Shown: positions 53,701 to 64,000 of the stretch, in pieces
Layout: every line of letters begins with the position of its first letter
How positions within the stretch are numbered: the first letter of the stretch is position 1
Assembly: GCF_040954835.1 (NCBI RefSeq)
Contig: NC_090718.1
Coordinates: forward strand, 15,577,532 to 15,641,531
Reading direction: 5' to 3'
DNA from: Lepisosteus oculatus
Taxonomy: Eukaryota; Chordata; Actinopteri; Semionotiformes; Lepisosteidae
DNA: 64,000 nt
Notes under the pieces: model-generated
Seen by the model: the letters and a program-made list of their open reading frames with translations, nothing else
Told to the model about the DNA's origin: nothing
Database searches by the model: none
Position numbers and translations under genes: made by a program

Positions 53701-56700
53701 CGCTGTCGACTCTGGACTGAGGTACACTCCCCTTCTCCGAAACATTGCGGATGGATCCCATCAATAACTTCCTATTGTTTGCAGTCCTGCGAACTGTACG
53801 TCTTTGTTCCTTTAGTCTGTATGGTCTACTTAACACTGAATTTTAAGTTCAGCTGCAAACCTAATCTACTGTATCCAGCTGAGGTTTGAAAATCTACAGC
53901 ACGCCTGGCTGAACGTCACTCCCTATTGCTTTTGGCCAGTCAACCGTTCTTCACCCCCAAGATCTTTTAATCATCAGAATTGGACAAAAGGGCAGGAAAT
54001 CGGCATGCCGAGTTGTGTCACCTTTTATTTTGTGAGGGCTATCTTGGGACGAGCAGTCTAGTCATACTTCATAGGAGACAGATATGAAATTTTAGCCCTG
54101 CCTCTGGACTGACAATGGGGCTACAGACCCGAGCTAAGGGGCACGAGAATAAACACAGGAGGGAAACCAGAGCAGCAGGAAAGCAACACAGCGGCACCCA
54201 CAAAATGGAAGGAATGGAGGAACGAGCGGACAGTTTCAGAAAGGAGAAAGACGGAGAGACAGAATGGAGGGAGGGGAGAGAGGAAGAGGAGGGACAGAGT
54301 GGAGAGGGACGCTGCGGAGGGCGAGACAGAGCAGGAACACCAACCTTTCTTCATGGCGCGAGGAGGGTCGGAGAGGGCGCCTAGCCGCCGCCACAGAGTA
54401 AAGAAACAAAATCAGAAGGGAAAACAGGAAAAAAGAAAGAAAACTCAGGTGAGCAGAGGAAAAAGGAGGAGAAATTAAACTGAGAGCTTGGTGACAGGTT
54501 CCTCCAGAGTCTGCGCAGGGCTGCCTGCTCATAGGCTAACTACAGGACAAATACAGAATAATAACAAATTGTAGAATAAAACCAACCCACTAGACCTTCT
54601 TTCCAAAACTCCTAAAACCCTTTTTTCTTTAGAGAACAATACCATTACTTGTGTCTCCGTTTCTCTGTATAGTCCAAAAGTCGAGCAGTTAAGGTAAAGA
54701 GCTTTGTTACCGAAAGCTTCAGTCCCAGCACGGTGACTTCAGACCGCTTGCCATCTTGAGCACTGATTTTATTACCTTATTTTAATCAAAGCTTTTCTTA
54801 TTAAGTTGTAGGACTTCTGTGCGTATCACTGTTCCTGTAGATAGTTTGTCATTTTCCTATTCAGTGATTTCCTCACAGCATCAAGTCTTGAAGGAGCCCA
54901 GCACCTCACACTTTGCAGTGTGACCTGGTCATCTGCTCCATGCGTCCTGGCTGTAAACAACTTTACTGAAATAGCTCAGGTCAGTCTTATTTATTACCCC
55001 TTCAGATTTTGAAAGCTTTAATTAAATCTGCCATTGTTGTTCACAGAGACTGAAAGGATTTAGTGCCTCCAATCTGTCCTTTAATTTGTTCTCCCTGCAG
55101 ACCCTTAAGCCTGGGAAGGAGTCTTGTTGCTTTTTGCTTTGAAATCCTCTATGGCCTCCATTTTGTCAAGTGGAGGCTGGTACCTCATGCAGCATCCTGT
55201 GAGGTCAAACCACCGGAGCCTGAACAGCTGCATTTCTGCAGTCTGCTATTTATCCAAGCAAGTTTCTTGTGTCGATAACCATTCCTGAGGTCCTGCTGGT
55301 CAATTTATGTGTTCAACAAGGCTAAGCTTGCAGAGCTTGTAAAACGTTTACATTAATCTTCACCTTTTCTTTGCAAGTCGACTGCTATTTTGTTTATCTG
55401 CCAGCAGGGGGTGTGAGTGATTCTGTTTTTTGCCAGAGCTCAGGAGAGATCAAGATAAAGACAACAGAAGGAGCCATCTTGGGTTGGGAGTATAGCAGCA
55501 TACACTTTTGTTTATTTATAGGCACACTGATAGCTTCGTCGTACAAAAATGTGTGAACAGGATTATTTTCGTTCGTTTGAAAAGTTCATACTTTGATTAC
55601 AAGCTGCACTATAGTTAACATAGAGAAACAGATGAAGCTGCAATGTTTTATTTAGCCTTACATGAAGTATGATTTAGGGAAAATGGTAAGAGTTATAGAG
55701 TGTTAATTAATGTTTTCTTTATTATTTGTCATTAGGTTTTGTTATTAATATTTAAGCATTTAGATTAAAAACAGGACCCAGTGTCCAGACTGAATTGAAT
55801 ACAAATAAATAATGTACAGTATATCGATGCTGATGGTATGGTATGGATGCCAGTAACATGGCATCTTTCTGGTTCTAGTTAACAAGGTCAGTGATTGTTG
55901 TTGTTTTATTATCTCACTGAGGATGACTATTAATATTACTGTAAATGGAAAGAGTGAAAACTGTTCAATCGCTGTGGAAAAACTAGATCTTTGTGGCCAC
56001 AGCTGAGAAATTAATATAACAAGATGAACATGAATAGACTGTTTTTGATGAAGTGTATCAGATCAGATGAAGTCAATACCTGTAGATGTACAGAAGCTTA
56101 AATAACCCTGTTGCAAGTCTGTAAAGGTGCCACAGCACAGAGCGAGAGAGAAGTACTTGAAAATCCACAGAAAGGAGAGAAAACTGAGATACAAGGTATG
56201 ATATTTTTAATTGTTGGTTTATTTTATGCTCGTGGGTTTAGCTCACACCCCTGTACTGGTCTGAGACACAAGGCTGACCATCACTGTGCCATGTGTGTCC
56301 TGGGAACATGGTGCCTGAAACGGCACCTTGACCGACTGGACGTGCTCTGGGGGTGGTGACCGGGTTCCAGTATCAGCCGGGTGGGACCCAGAAAGCCCCC
56401 ACTAACGCAGACAGGGACAGCATTTTTTTTTTTTTGCAGCGCGCATTTCCCACTTGTGGCTCTCATGGCCGTCTCCAGAACCGCAGGTCTGACCCAGACA
56501 GTGGGAGATTCTCGGGCTCACGCACGGCACAGCGGGCAGCATTTGTGACCGACACCCTGGGGTGGTCCGTGAAATCCCTGTTCTCGTCAGCAGGTGGCGC
56601 CATGCAGGGTTGAGACAAGCCAGCCCAGGCAGAAACAGAACAGTGCCATAGGAGCGTTGAGAGGAAGCTGAGACACCCAGGCATGAGCAGGTGTCCTTCA

Positions 56701-59700
56701 TTCTCCAGATTCCCAGAAACAAAGCCCAGCTGTCCTGCCACGCCACCTAGCAGCCACTGTAGTCACTGCAGTGTCTCTGGGGCCAGCTGCATGAAACTCC
56801 TTCAGTTACAGCTAGGGGGAAAGCAGTTACTCTGGCCCTAAGCTGTCCCCTCAAGTCCTCTGAGTTTCAGGTGGTCAGATCAAGCAGCTGCTAAAGGCAG
56901 TTAAAGGATAGCCTATCTACAAGTGCTGGGTACACTCAAACAGGTTTATGGTCCTTATTTATAAGCTGCTAGTTTTTGAGACCAGAGCTGTAGAGCATGT
57001 CCTCCAGCAGGCCTGGAAGTCAAATATATGAACACAGGAACAGGAGGTGCTAAACTAGGTGTCAGATCTTTGAAACCACCCCAGTAATAACTGTTATCAG
57101 AAAGACGCTTATTCCCAATGAACGAAAAGAACTTTGTTTTCCTGTAGCGCTGTATTTTTGCTAAGAACAGCCCCTATAGAGTTGAACCACTGAGACTCTT
57201 CTTTCTGTCACCCCCTTTTGTTTCGACACCGGCAGTGCTCTGTGGCACCCCCCACTGTTGCAGCGCGAGAGAAACGGAGACTGGAAACGAGGCTCTGCCA
57301 GCCCTGCAGTACCCGCGGATGATGCAGCGCACCCAGAGCCCGGCATTGCATCCGGGGCTCATCGGAACCCGCCACCGCCGGAAGTGGACCAAGTGTCACA
57401 ACACGACGGGGCCCAGGCGCCACTCACCCTCGGACTCAGGCAGGGACCCCAGCGCTGTCACCCGGATGGGGCGGTAAGGTTTTCCCGGAAGCTCCACGCT
57501 CTCCTCGGAGGACACGGTGACATCAGCCTGGGCCTCGGAGATGGAGGACAGGAACTGGTCCATGTCTGTTCTCTGCTCCTGCAGCAGCTCGTCTGAGGGG
57601 GTGAGGCGGGTGGATTGGGACATGTGCAGACACAGAAAGGCTCCATGACAGAGGCACAGGCAGAGACTGGTATATCCTTGTCCCAGACCCCCAGTCCACT
57701 CCATGTATAGTGACAAACCCCCCCACACAGCCAGGCAGACACAATGAACCCCACCCAGACACAAAGACCAACACTGACGCAGATGTGTGCAGAGAGGCAG
57801 AGAAAGGGAAGCAACTAAATGCACACAAACCCACAAGCAAACAGAAAGCAAATGGGAGAAGCTTGTTTTGTGAGGAATCACTACCCAATTAGCAAAAGCT
57901 GTACTAAGATCCTCTCTGATCTTTGCCCAGATGGTATATATCTGAGGACAGCTCTTATTATTTCCGATCTGCTGAGCGGCCAGATGAGAAACACTCCTGT
58001 CCCCATTCAGTCACTCTGTCACAGAGTCACGTGCGCTGCAGTCAGCAGGAACTCGCAACAGAGCTCCGTGTCCTGTTCGTCTTCCCTGCCAGTCCCGCGC
58101 GGAGTCTGGGGGGCGAGCCTGCTGTCAGGATCTGATTTATTTCTTCTGTTTCCTTTCCCTCCTGCTTTTTTTAGTTGAAGGGGATCATAAAATTGACAAC
58201 ACGCGAAGGAGGATTACAGCCCAAATACGCCAACACTAATCCAAATCAGTGCATCTGAGCTGCAATTTTAAATTCAACTCAAATTCTATTTATGATTGTG
58301 TGTTTCAGATTCTAACCAACAGAACGTTTGCCAGTCTTTTGCAGTGGGCACATCTTCCTCACTACCTCCAGATCTGTCATCGACTGAGCTTGGCAGCCAA
58401 AAAGTACATTTGTTTTATGCAGAAATATGGGTTATTTATATTTAAATTAGTTTTAGACTCATTTATATCCACGTAGAACTGGAAGCACTACACTTCCGCA
58501 AAGTGTGTTTGAGGGCTTCATATTCTTAAAAAATGGCTGCAGCTCTACACATCGACCAACACGCATACAATAGGTCCTGTCTTTACAAGCAATTCCTACT
58601 GACTCTGGTTACATTTTAATCAACACAACATTAGGGAGTTAAAAGCAACACTTCCTGTAATCCTATTCAAGTTCATTGTAACCCGTGAACTGAAATCTCA
58701 ACACGTAACACATGGATTAAATTTAGTGTGAAAGTATGCAGAGGCGTGTGTGGTGAATACTTCTTCTGACGCGTGCACCTCTGGGAGGGAGTGCGCAGGA
58801 GTGCTGAGGGCTCTGGACTCTAGACCCACAGGCTGTGGGTTCAGACCCCGGCGGGGACAGTCCTGCTACACCTAAGCTAATGTTCCAACCAGCTCCAGCA
58901 CACCCAGCTGCGTTAACAGGTGCTCCTCGCTCAAGGTTGTTTAGACAAATGTAATTATGTCACAAAAAATCATAAATTGTATAAATTAAAAATAAATAAG
59001 TTGATTTTTTCCAGAGTGTTGTTGGATTCACACTAGAAACGGGGCATCCTCAGACCACATAATGTAGACAAAGGCAGAACAAAGTGTTATCCCTATAAGT
59101 AATTACAAACCTGTTCACCTCACCTGGGACTGATCAGCATTTCTCTCTTTGTCCCCAGTTTTCAGCATCAAAACTGCCCCCCCCTCTAACACCCGCGCAT
59201 CCACTGGGGCTCAGAGAAACGCTGACACTCGCAGCCACCTGCGCAGAGCTACAGCTGAGCGACAGCCGAGGGGCTAGGAGAGAAAACACCCAGCTGTTCG
59301 CAGGAGCGGAGCGGTGTCCATGTCCGTCAGAGGCTGATGGACAGAAGCCCAGAGCTGCACTACTGCACCTCCCCAGGACTGGCAGACAGGTCTGACCCTG
59401 CAGCTGCACCCCAGGACTCGCTTGGCCGGCTCAAGTCCGCCGAGACTCACCGATCTCATCCTGGATCTCCTCGGCCACGTAGGGCACCTTGTAGAGCAGA
59501 GACAGGCTCTGGTTCATCCGCTCCTCGATCACACGCAGGTGGGTCATTACCTGAGGCCGGACACAGGAAGGGAGAAAAACGTGTGAGCCCATAACCCCAC
59601 AGCTCACTCAGAGGGTCTGTAGGCCGCCAAGACCCCACAGCTGGCAAGGGCACTGTATCGTCTGCCACCACCGGAAGGTGAAACGTGCAGCAGATGCACC

Positions 59701-60556
59701 AGTCTTGACAGATTCACACATAACCAGGTCCACTCCTATACCATCACATAACGTACTACAGGCTGTATGGCTAAAAGACACAAGTCACCTTCCCTTGTAT
59801 GATAATAGAGAACTAGTGCATTGACTTCAATTTAATGAAAATAACTGAATTTAAATAACATTCATATTTGAGAAGAGGCCTGAGAATGACAGCCCTGCGA
59901 ACTGCAGCCCAGCTGTCTTCAAGCGAGCTCCCTCTCCAGGCACAGCGGCAGCACACTGTGTCGTTCATGTCTCTCCGGACGTAGTGGAGCTCAGATTACA
60001 TGACTTTAATACTGTGCTTGCACATAACTGTCTAAACAGCGCCTATTGCAGAACACACCTTGCAGACTTACGGGTGAGGAACAGCTGAGATCCTGGGATC
60101 TTTGCGTTAATATATAGCTGAATGCACAAAGCACCACCAGGCTTTGGATTCCTTGTATTCTGGGGAAGGAAGCACCATAGGAACTTCAGAGGAAGGAACT
60201 GTTTCCTGGAGTTTTTAAAAACCCTACTTGGGTGTTTACGCTCCCTAGCATGGTTTTAATCTGGAATGAAATGACTGATGTCCCACAGAGTGTTCCATTC
60301 CCAGGACATGGGAGAGTCCGGAAAAAAGTTTAATGAAGATGCTGAAATAAAAGATGAGGCTATGGCAGCGTTGGATCAGAAACAGACTGGAGCCAAGATC
60401 CACTCCGGAGTGGAGATTTTGTCTGACCTGGGACTTCATCTGAGCTGCCTTCTCCGGGTCCACAGCCAGGACGTGCTGGTAGTGCCGGACGGTGTGCTGG
60501 CGGTCCTTGTTCTCCGCTCGGACATAGCGCTTCAGGGCCTGGAGGATACGGTGAGG
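44797..60556 (-). CDS. aplp2: APLP2 (amyloid-beta precursor-like protein 2), 3' part, partial
   Basis: Eight exons: 60428-60556, 59451-59550, 57428-57592, 54345-54380, 51904-51986, 47711-47785, 46117-46272, 44797-44898. They join in frame for 281 residues plus stop. The first two carry the end of the E2 helical domain ([45 protein letters not shown]). A linker exon follows ([14 protein letters not shown]), then a 36-base exon, the juxtamembrane exons, the membrane span ([20 protein letters not shown]) and a cytoplasmic tail with the GYENPTY sorting/adaptor signal. The final 33 residues are nearly identical to human APLP2, and [12 protein letters not shown] separates it from APP. The family is shed by alpha/beta-secretases, then cut by gamma-secretase; adaptors such as Fe65 bind NPTY. 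The upstream exons (signal peptide, E1, acidic, Kunitz) are outside the window. Confidence 0.97.
45941..46075. repeat. 53-bp tandem repeat, about 2.5 copies
   Basis: The CGGAGGAGCCGTG block starts at 45941, 45994 and 46047. It is intronic, directly next to the donor of the APLP2 transmembrane exon 46117-46272. Confidence 0.9.
48170..50250. repeat. Large 40-bp minisatellite (about 2 kb) in APLP2 intron
   Basis: The basic unit is about 40 bases (CTCAGGAGAGTGTTGGTAAT followed by CTCAGAGACAGCACAGAGCC), with 46-50 base variants carrying GCGCACAACC. Several dozen copies fill the intron between exons 47711-47785 and 51904-51986. A higher-order duplication is present (see findings). ORFs in it are artefacts. 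Confidence 0.95.
50251..51120. other. APLP2 intron, unique sequence between minisatellite blocks
   Basis: The first 250 bases still hold decayed units of the 40-bp repeat. The remainder is AT-rich with no recognisable feature. Confidence 0.5.
51121..51440. repeat. Detached block of the 40-bp minisatellite family
   Basis: Units such as GATCTCAGAGACAGCGCAA and CCTCAGGACACTGCTGAGG match the array at 48170-50250 after about 900 bases of other sequence. Confidence 0.85.
52000..57420 (-). other. APLP2 introns flanking the 36-base exon, nothing else recognised
   Basis: Apart from the exon at 54345-54380 these introns hold no array or gene that I can support. A purine-rich stretch lies at 54200-54480. 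A run of T at 56425-56440 followed by unique sequence gives no mobile-element signature I recognise. Confidence 0.35.
54345..54380 (-). other. aplp2: APLP2 36-base cassette exon controlling a glycosaminoglycan site
   Basis: The exon is exactly 12 codons, phase 1 at both ends (acceptor CGGCTAG, donor AAAG|GTTGGT), and ends in MKK like the human cassette exon. Including it gives ESEGALSDPP...MKKGSGMSG. Skipping it joins ESE directly to GSGMSG, creating the acidic-x-GSG context used for chondroitin sulfate attachment in mammalian L-APLP2. Conservation of size, phase and site is seen directly; the alternative splicing itself is inferred. Confidence 0.75.
58796..58995 (+). mobile_element. tRNA-derived SINE-like element in APLP2 intron
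   Basis: It has a B-box-like GGGTTCAGACCCC (about 58839), a head similar to the one at 21712 (TGTGGGTTCAGA), a unique body and an A-rich tail ending TAAATAAG. It lies between APLP2 exons 57428-57592 and 59451-59550. Confidence 0.6.
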
Positions 60557-60589
60557 CTGCAGGAGAGGTGAGAGGAGTGTGAGAGACAA

Positions 60590-61925
60590 CACATAGGAAC
60601 ACCCTGACAAAGTACTGGCCTGGTGACCACAGACTGGACCTAGGAACAGGACACAGGCAAGCCTGCATATCTAGAGTATAGGCTCAGTGACCTTACTGTG
60701 GACAGAGAAACTGGACACAGGCAGACCTGGTTGTCCAGAGAGGACGGGGTTAGACATCACAGTCTATATAGAAACTGGACAGAGGCAGACCTGGCTGTCC
60801 AGAGAGGACAGGCTCAGTGGCCACAGACTGGACCTAGGAACAGGACACAGGCAGACCTGGACGTCCACAGCGGATAGACTTAGTGACCACAATCTGTATA
60901 TAAAAAATGGGACATAGACAGACCTGGCTATATAGAGTACAAGCTCACTGGCCACAGTCTGGACATAGAACCTCAGTCAGTGTATAGAAACGGAGGCAGA
61001 TCAGGCTTTCCAGAGAGGACAGGCTCAGTAACCACAGCCAGTATATCAATATTGGACACGGACAGATCTGGCTGTCCAGGCTTAGAGACCACAGTCTGCG
61101 TATTGAAACTGGACACTGGCAGACCAGGCTGTCCAGAGAGGACTGGCTCAGTGACCACAGCCTGACCTTAGAAAATGGACACAGGTAGACCTTGCTGTCC
61201 AGAGACGACGGGCTTAGTGACCTCAGTCAGTGTATAGAAACAGAGGCAGACCAGGCTTTCCAGAGAGGACAGGCTCAGTGACCACAGATTGGACATAGAA
61301 ATTGGACACAGGCAGATCTGGATGTCCAGAGAGGACATGCTCAGTAGCCACTGACTGGACATACAAAGTGGACAGAGGTAGACCTGGCTTTCCAGAGAGG
61401 ACAGTCTCATTGACCATAGCCTGGCCATAGAAACTGGACACAGACAGACTTTTGGCTGTCCCAAGAGTACAGACTTGGTGACTACAGACTGGACATAGAA
61501 ACTGGAGATGGGCACACCTCTCTGTCCACAGAGAACAGACTCAGTCATCACAATGTGGACATAGGAACTTGACACGGGCAGACCTGGCTGTCCAGAGAGG
61601 ACAGTCTCAGTGAGCATAGACAGGACACAGGTAGACCTAAGTGTCCAGAGAGGACTGGCTCAGTTATCACAGCTTGGACAGCCTGACCATAGTGGTGGAC
61701 ACCAGTAGATCTGGCTGTCCAGAGAGGTCAGGTGTAGTGATAACAGACAGGCAGGCCTGGCTATCTGGTGTTCAGATGGCCATAGACTGGACATAGAAGC
61801 TGGAAACAGATGGACCTCAGTGTCCGGAGAGTTCAGTCTCATTGATAACAGACTGGACATTGAAACTAGATACAGGCAGACCAGATTCTCCAGAGAGGAC
61901 AGACTGGTCATAGAAACAGGTGAGA
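60590..61925. repeat. About 65-bp minisatellite, 19-20 copies, in APLP2 intron
   Basis: Blocks such as CTGGACACAGGCAGACCTGG and CCAGAGAGGACAGGCTCAGT recur every 64-66 bases with moderate divergence. The array starts just upstream (gene sense) of exon 60428-60556. The minus-strand Ser/Leu/Val/Cys-rich ORFs reading through it are artefacts. Confidence 0.93.
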
Positions 61926-62094
61926 GACGTGGGCTGAGTGCACCTTAGAGACACATAGTAGGATTGTGAAGTTAACAGAGAAAAATATTAGAATTACAAT
62001 AACTGTTTATATACGTAAAGATATTACACAAACACATATCTGACTTCCAACAGCCTGTCACTTATTTAGCAGTTCTCACAAGCCAACTCCGGCC

Positions 62095-62620
62095 TACCCC
62101 CAGATGTTTCAGCACCAACTGTTCAGAGGAGGTTGCTATAAAACTGGCTTACCAGGAAGAATTGCTGCAAAAAACCAACAGGGCAGAATAAGAGGAAGAG
62201 ACTTGCCTGGGCCAAAAGACACAGAAACTGGACCTTTGAGGCCAGCTTCACACAACCTCCTCTGGAACAGTTGATGTTGAAGCATCTGTACTTCTAGTTG
62301 CATTGAGTTCAGCTTGTATTTCAGGGGCAGTTAGTCACCAGATTCCCAGACTTGTGACTCTAACGTATTCTCGGATTCCGAGGTCACCTTTGGCCTGCCT
62401 GACCCTTTTTGGTCCTCATGTGTGCCAGTTTCTTCATATCGTTTATAGTCTTGGCAACAGCAGTTACTGACACTTGCAAAGTTCTTGCAATTTGTCTTAA
62501 AATTAACCTTCATTTCTTAAAGTAATTATAGACGGTCTTTTTTCCTTGCTTTCTGAGCAAATTATGCCATGCTCATTCAGGAATTACAAACTTTTGCCCA
62601 TGCTCCCTATATTTATAGTC
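62095..62620 (-). mobile_element. Degenerate Tc1/mariner-like transposon relic
   Basis: On the minus strand, 62513-62331 encodes YEETGTHEDQKGSGRPKVTS, resembling the Tc1 helix-turn-helix linker (SGRPKVT). It is followed by AELNATRSTDASTSTV and AGLKGPVSV in shifted frames. There are several stops and frameshifts and no catalytic DDE core. An internal inverted repeat (62103-62135 with 62253-62286) is described in the findings. It lies in an APLP2 intron. Confidence 0.7.
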
Positions 62621-62699
62621 ATTATGGACCCTCATCTGTTTACCAATAATTGGTGACAAAAGGTAAATGAGGTAACATGCTAGTTAACTGTGAGAACAT

Positions 62700-64000
62700 C
62701 CAACAAAGACTATTTTAAATTTCTTTCAGTGTTCCAACACCATGTTATACACATTTCTGACTTTTAACTAACCTCAGCTTCAGACTTAAATCTGCTTGCT
62801 TTGGTTGTTCATTTTACTGAAAATGAAAAATGAACGTTTTCAACGCACTTCACTTAAGATTCTAAGTACACAAATCATGTAATTAAACTTTAAGTGTTTA
62901 TAGACAAATTTATACAGTTTAAAGCACAGATAAGCATGAAAAACCTGGTTTCAAGCAGGTGTACTAAAACGTTTGACTGGTACCGTATGTAAGTGTAGAC
63001 CTCAGACACGTGAGGGTTGTTCATGTTTAAAAACGGTAAGAACCTGAGACAGAGAATAGAAGACGCGATTACTTCAATTAGCTGCAAGAGCTCCATCAGA
63101 GGAGCTTGCACAATAAAGCACTGGGCATGCAGTGCCATTCTGAGCTAGCGAAGACGCCTGATGGCCGGGCACTCTCATTTCACTGGTCTGGGGGGAGTAG
63201 CTGGTGCCTCTTGATTCATTACTGTGTGAGGAAAGTCGCCTGTGCTGTCGAGCCTGGAGAGAACAGCTCCCAGCAAACTGACACCTGTGACAGCTCAGTA
63301 AATTGCCATACAAGGCCTGTTCATTGCAGATGTGTCAGTGTGACAGTGTGATTAGGGGGAGGGCAGCCAGCAGATGACCTGGTATTCCCTCTGGGGCACT
63401 GATGGTAACACCGCCTGCAGGCCCAGGTTCTGCCTGTGACGTGTCTGTCCAGGGCAGCACGATCCCCTGAGCCTCGAGGGTGCCATGGGGGAGAGACAGA
63501 GAGGGGTCCCTTGAGTGTACTGCATTGCCCCTGATAAGGACTTAGGCCGTGTCCCAATTCACTTCTTTTTTATTTAGTAGCCAAGTGCACGTCTGCAGAT
63601 AACGTTTTTTAAAGAATTTTGTTCTCCGCTCTGAGTTTGAATGTCATCTCGTCTGTCCCTGCACACAAGTACGCATCATGCTCATTCATGTTGAGCTGCT
63701 GGACTCGAAATGGGCGAAGTAAACGAAGAAAAACTTGGCAATACCACTCTATTTACTCAAAGCTTTGTACTATTAAAAACATTTCATCTCGACTGTCCCA
63801 GTACAAAACTGACAGTGCGAGAAACATAACGGGTTCATCCATGTTAATCGGGATTGATTCAAAGGGGTTGAAGTAAAGTAAGGTAAACCTGGCAATACAA
63901 CGTTGCTTTGTACTATTAAAAACGTAATACAAAATACACTGCAGACTAACGAATATTCATCAGTCGAACTGGAGTGTCTACCTTTATGTCAACACTTTGT
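62700..64000. other. Upstream APLP2 intron, no exon found
   Basis: I looked here on the minus strand for the preceding E2 exon (which would end in residues like LQSDPPR) and did not find it. The last 400 bases hold a diverged duplication (see findings). Confidence 0.45.

Noticed and set aside
60687-61911. Several ORFs rich in Leu-Ser-Ser-Leu and Cys-Pro-Val-Ser
   Set aside because: Translations of the 65-bp minisatellite.
60557-64000. Further APLP2 exons
   Set aside because: No stretch matches the expected preceding E2 sequence; the intron must extend beyond the window.

Overview
The window is vertebrate nuclear DNA, most likely from a ray-finned fish. Genes are split into many GT-AG exons. 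The repeats are of kinds usual in fish genomes: tRNA-derived SINEs, an L2/Rex-like LINE fragment, a Tc1-like relic and many minisatellites. The matriptase first exon also has a fish-type N-terminus. GC-rich gene blocks alternating with AT-rich blocks would suit a gar-like (non-teleost) fish, but that is only an inference.

Four protein genes lie on the minus strand, in transcription order from high to low coordinates. (1) The 3' part of APLP2, an amyloid-precursor-like protein, occupies 60556-44797 with eight exons including the transmembrane and cytoplasmic parts; its 5' exons lie beyond the window. (2) A complete ST14 (matriptase) occupies 39156-20948, with 19 exons and 847 codons. (3) A complete secreted lipase-family gene occupies 18341-10953, with 10 exons and 463 codons; its catalytic serine is replaced by glycine. 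(4) The 5' half of NFRKB, an INO80 subunit, runs from a noncoding exon near 9000 and the start codon at 7897 down to 276, and continues off the left edge. Every exon junction used below has a GT/AG site, and the reading phases agree from exon to exon.

Region by region: 1-9060 NFRKB; 9061-10600 AT-rich spacer; 10600-18341 lipase-like gene with two intronic minisatellites; 18342-20800 spacer; 20800-39400 ST14, whose roughly 7 kb first intron holds a 5'-truncated LINE and a possible unrecognised plus-strand gene with a ZNF143-type promoter motif; 39400-44700 spacer with an orphan CpG island carrying heat-shock elements; 44797-60556 APLP2, with a 2 kb minisatellite in one intron; 60590-64000 an upstream APLP2 intron with a 65-bp repeat array and a Tc1-like relic.

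The genes do not form a pathway. NFRKB is a nuclear chromatin factor, ST14 a membrane serine protease, APLP2 a cell-surface adhesion/processing protein, and the lipase-like product is predicted to be secreted. APLP2 and ST14 are also neighbours in the same order and orientation in human. NFRKB is near them in human too, but PRDM10 lies between there and no lipase gene is present.
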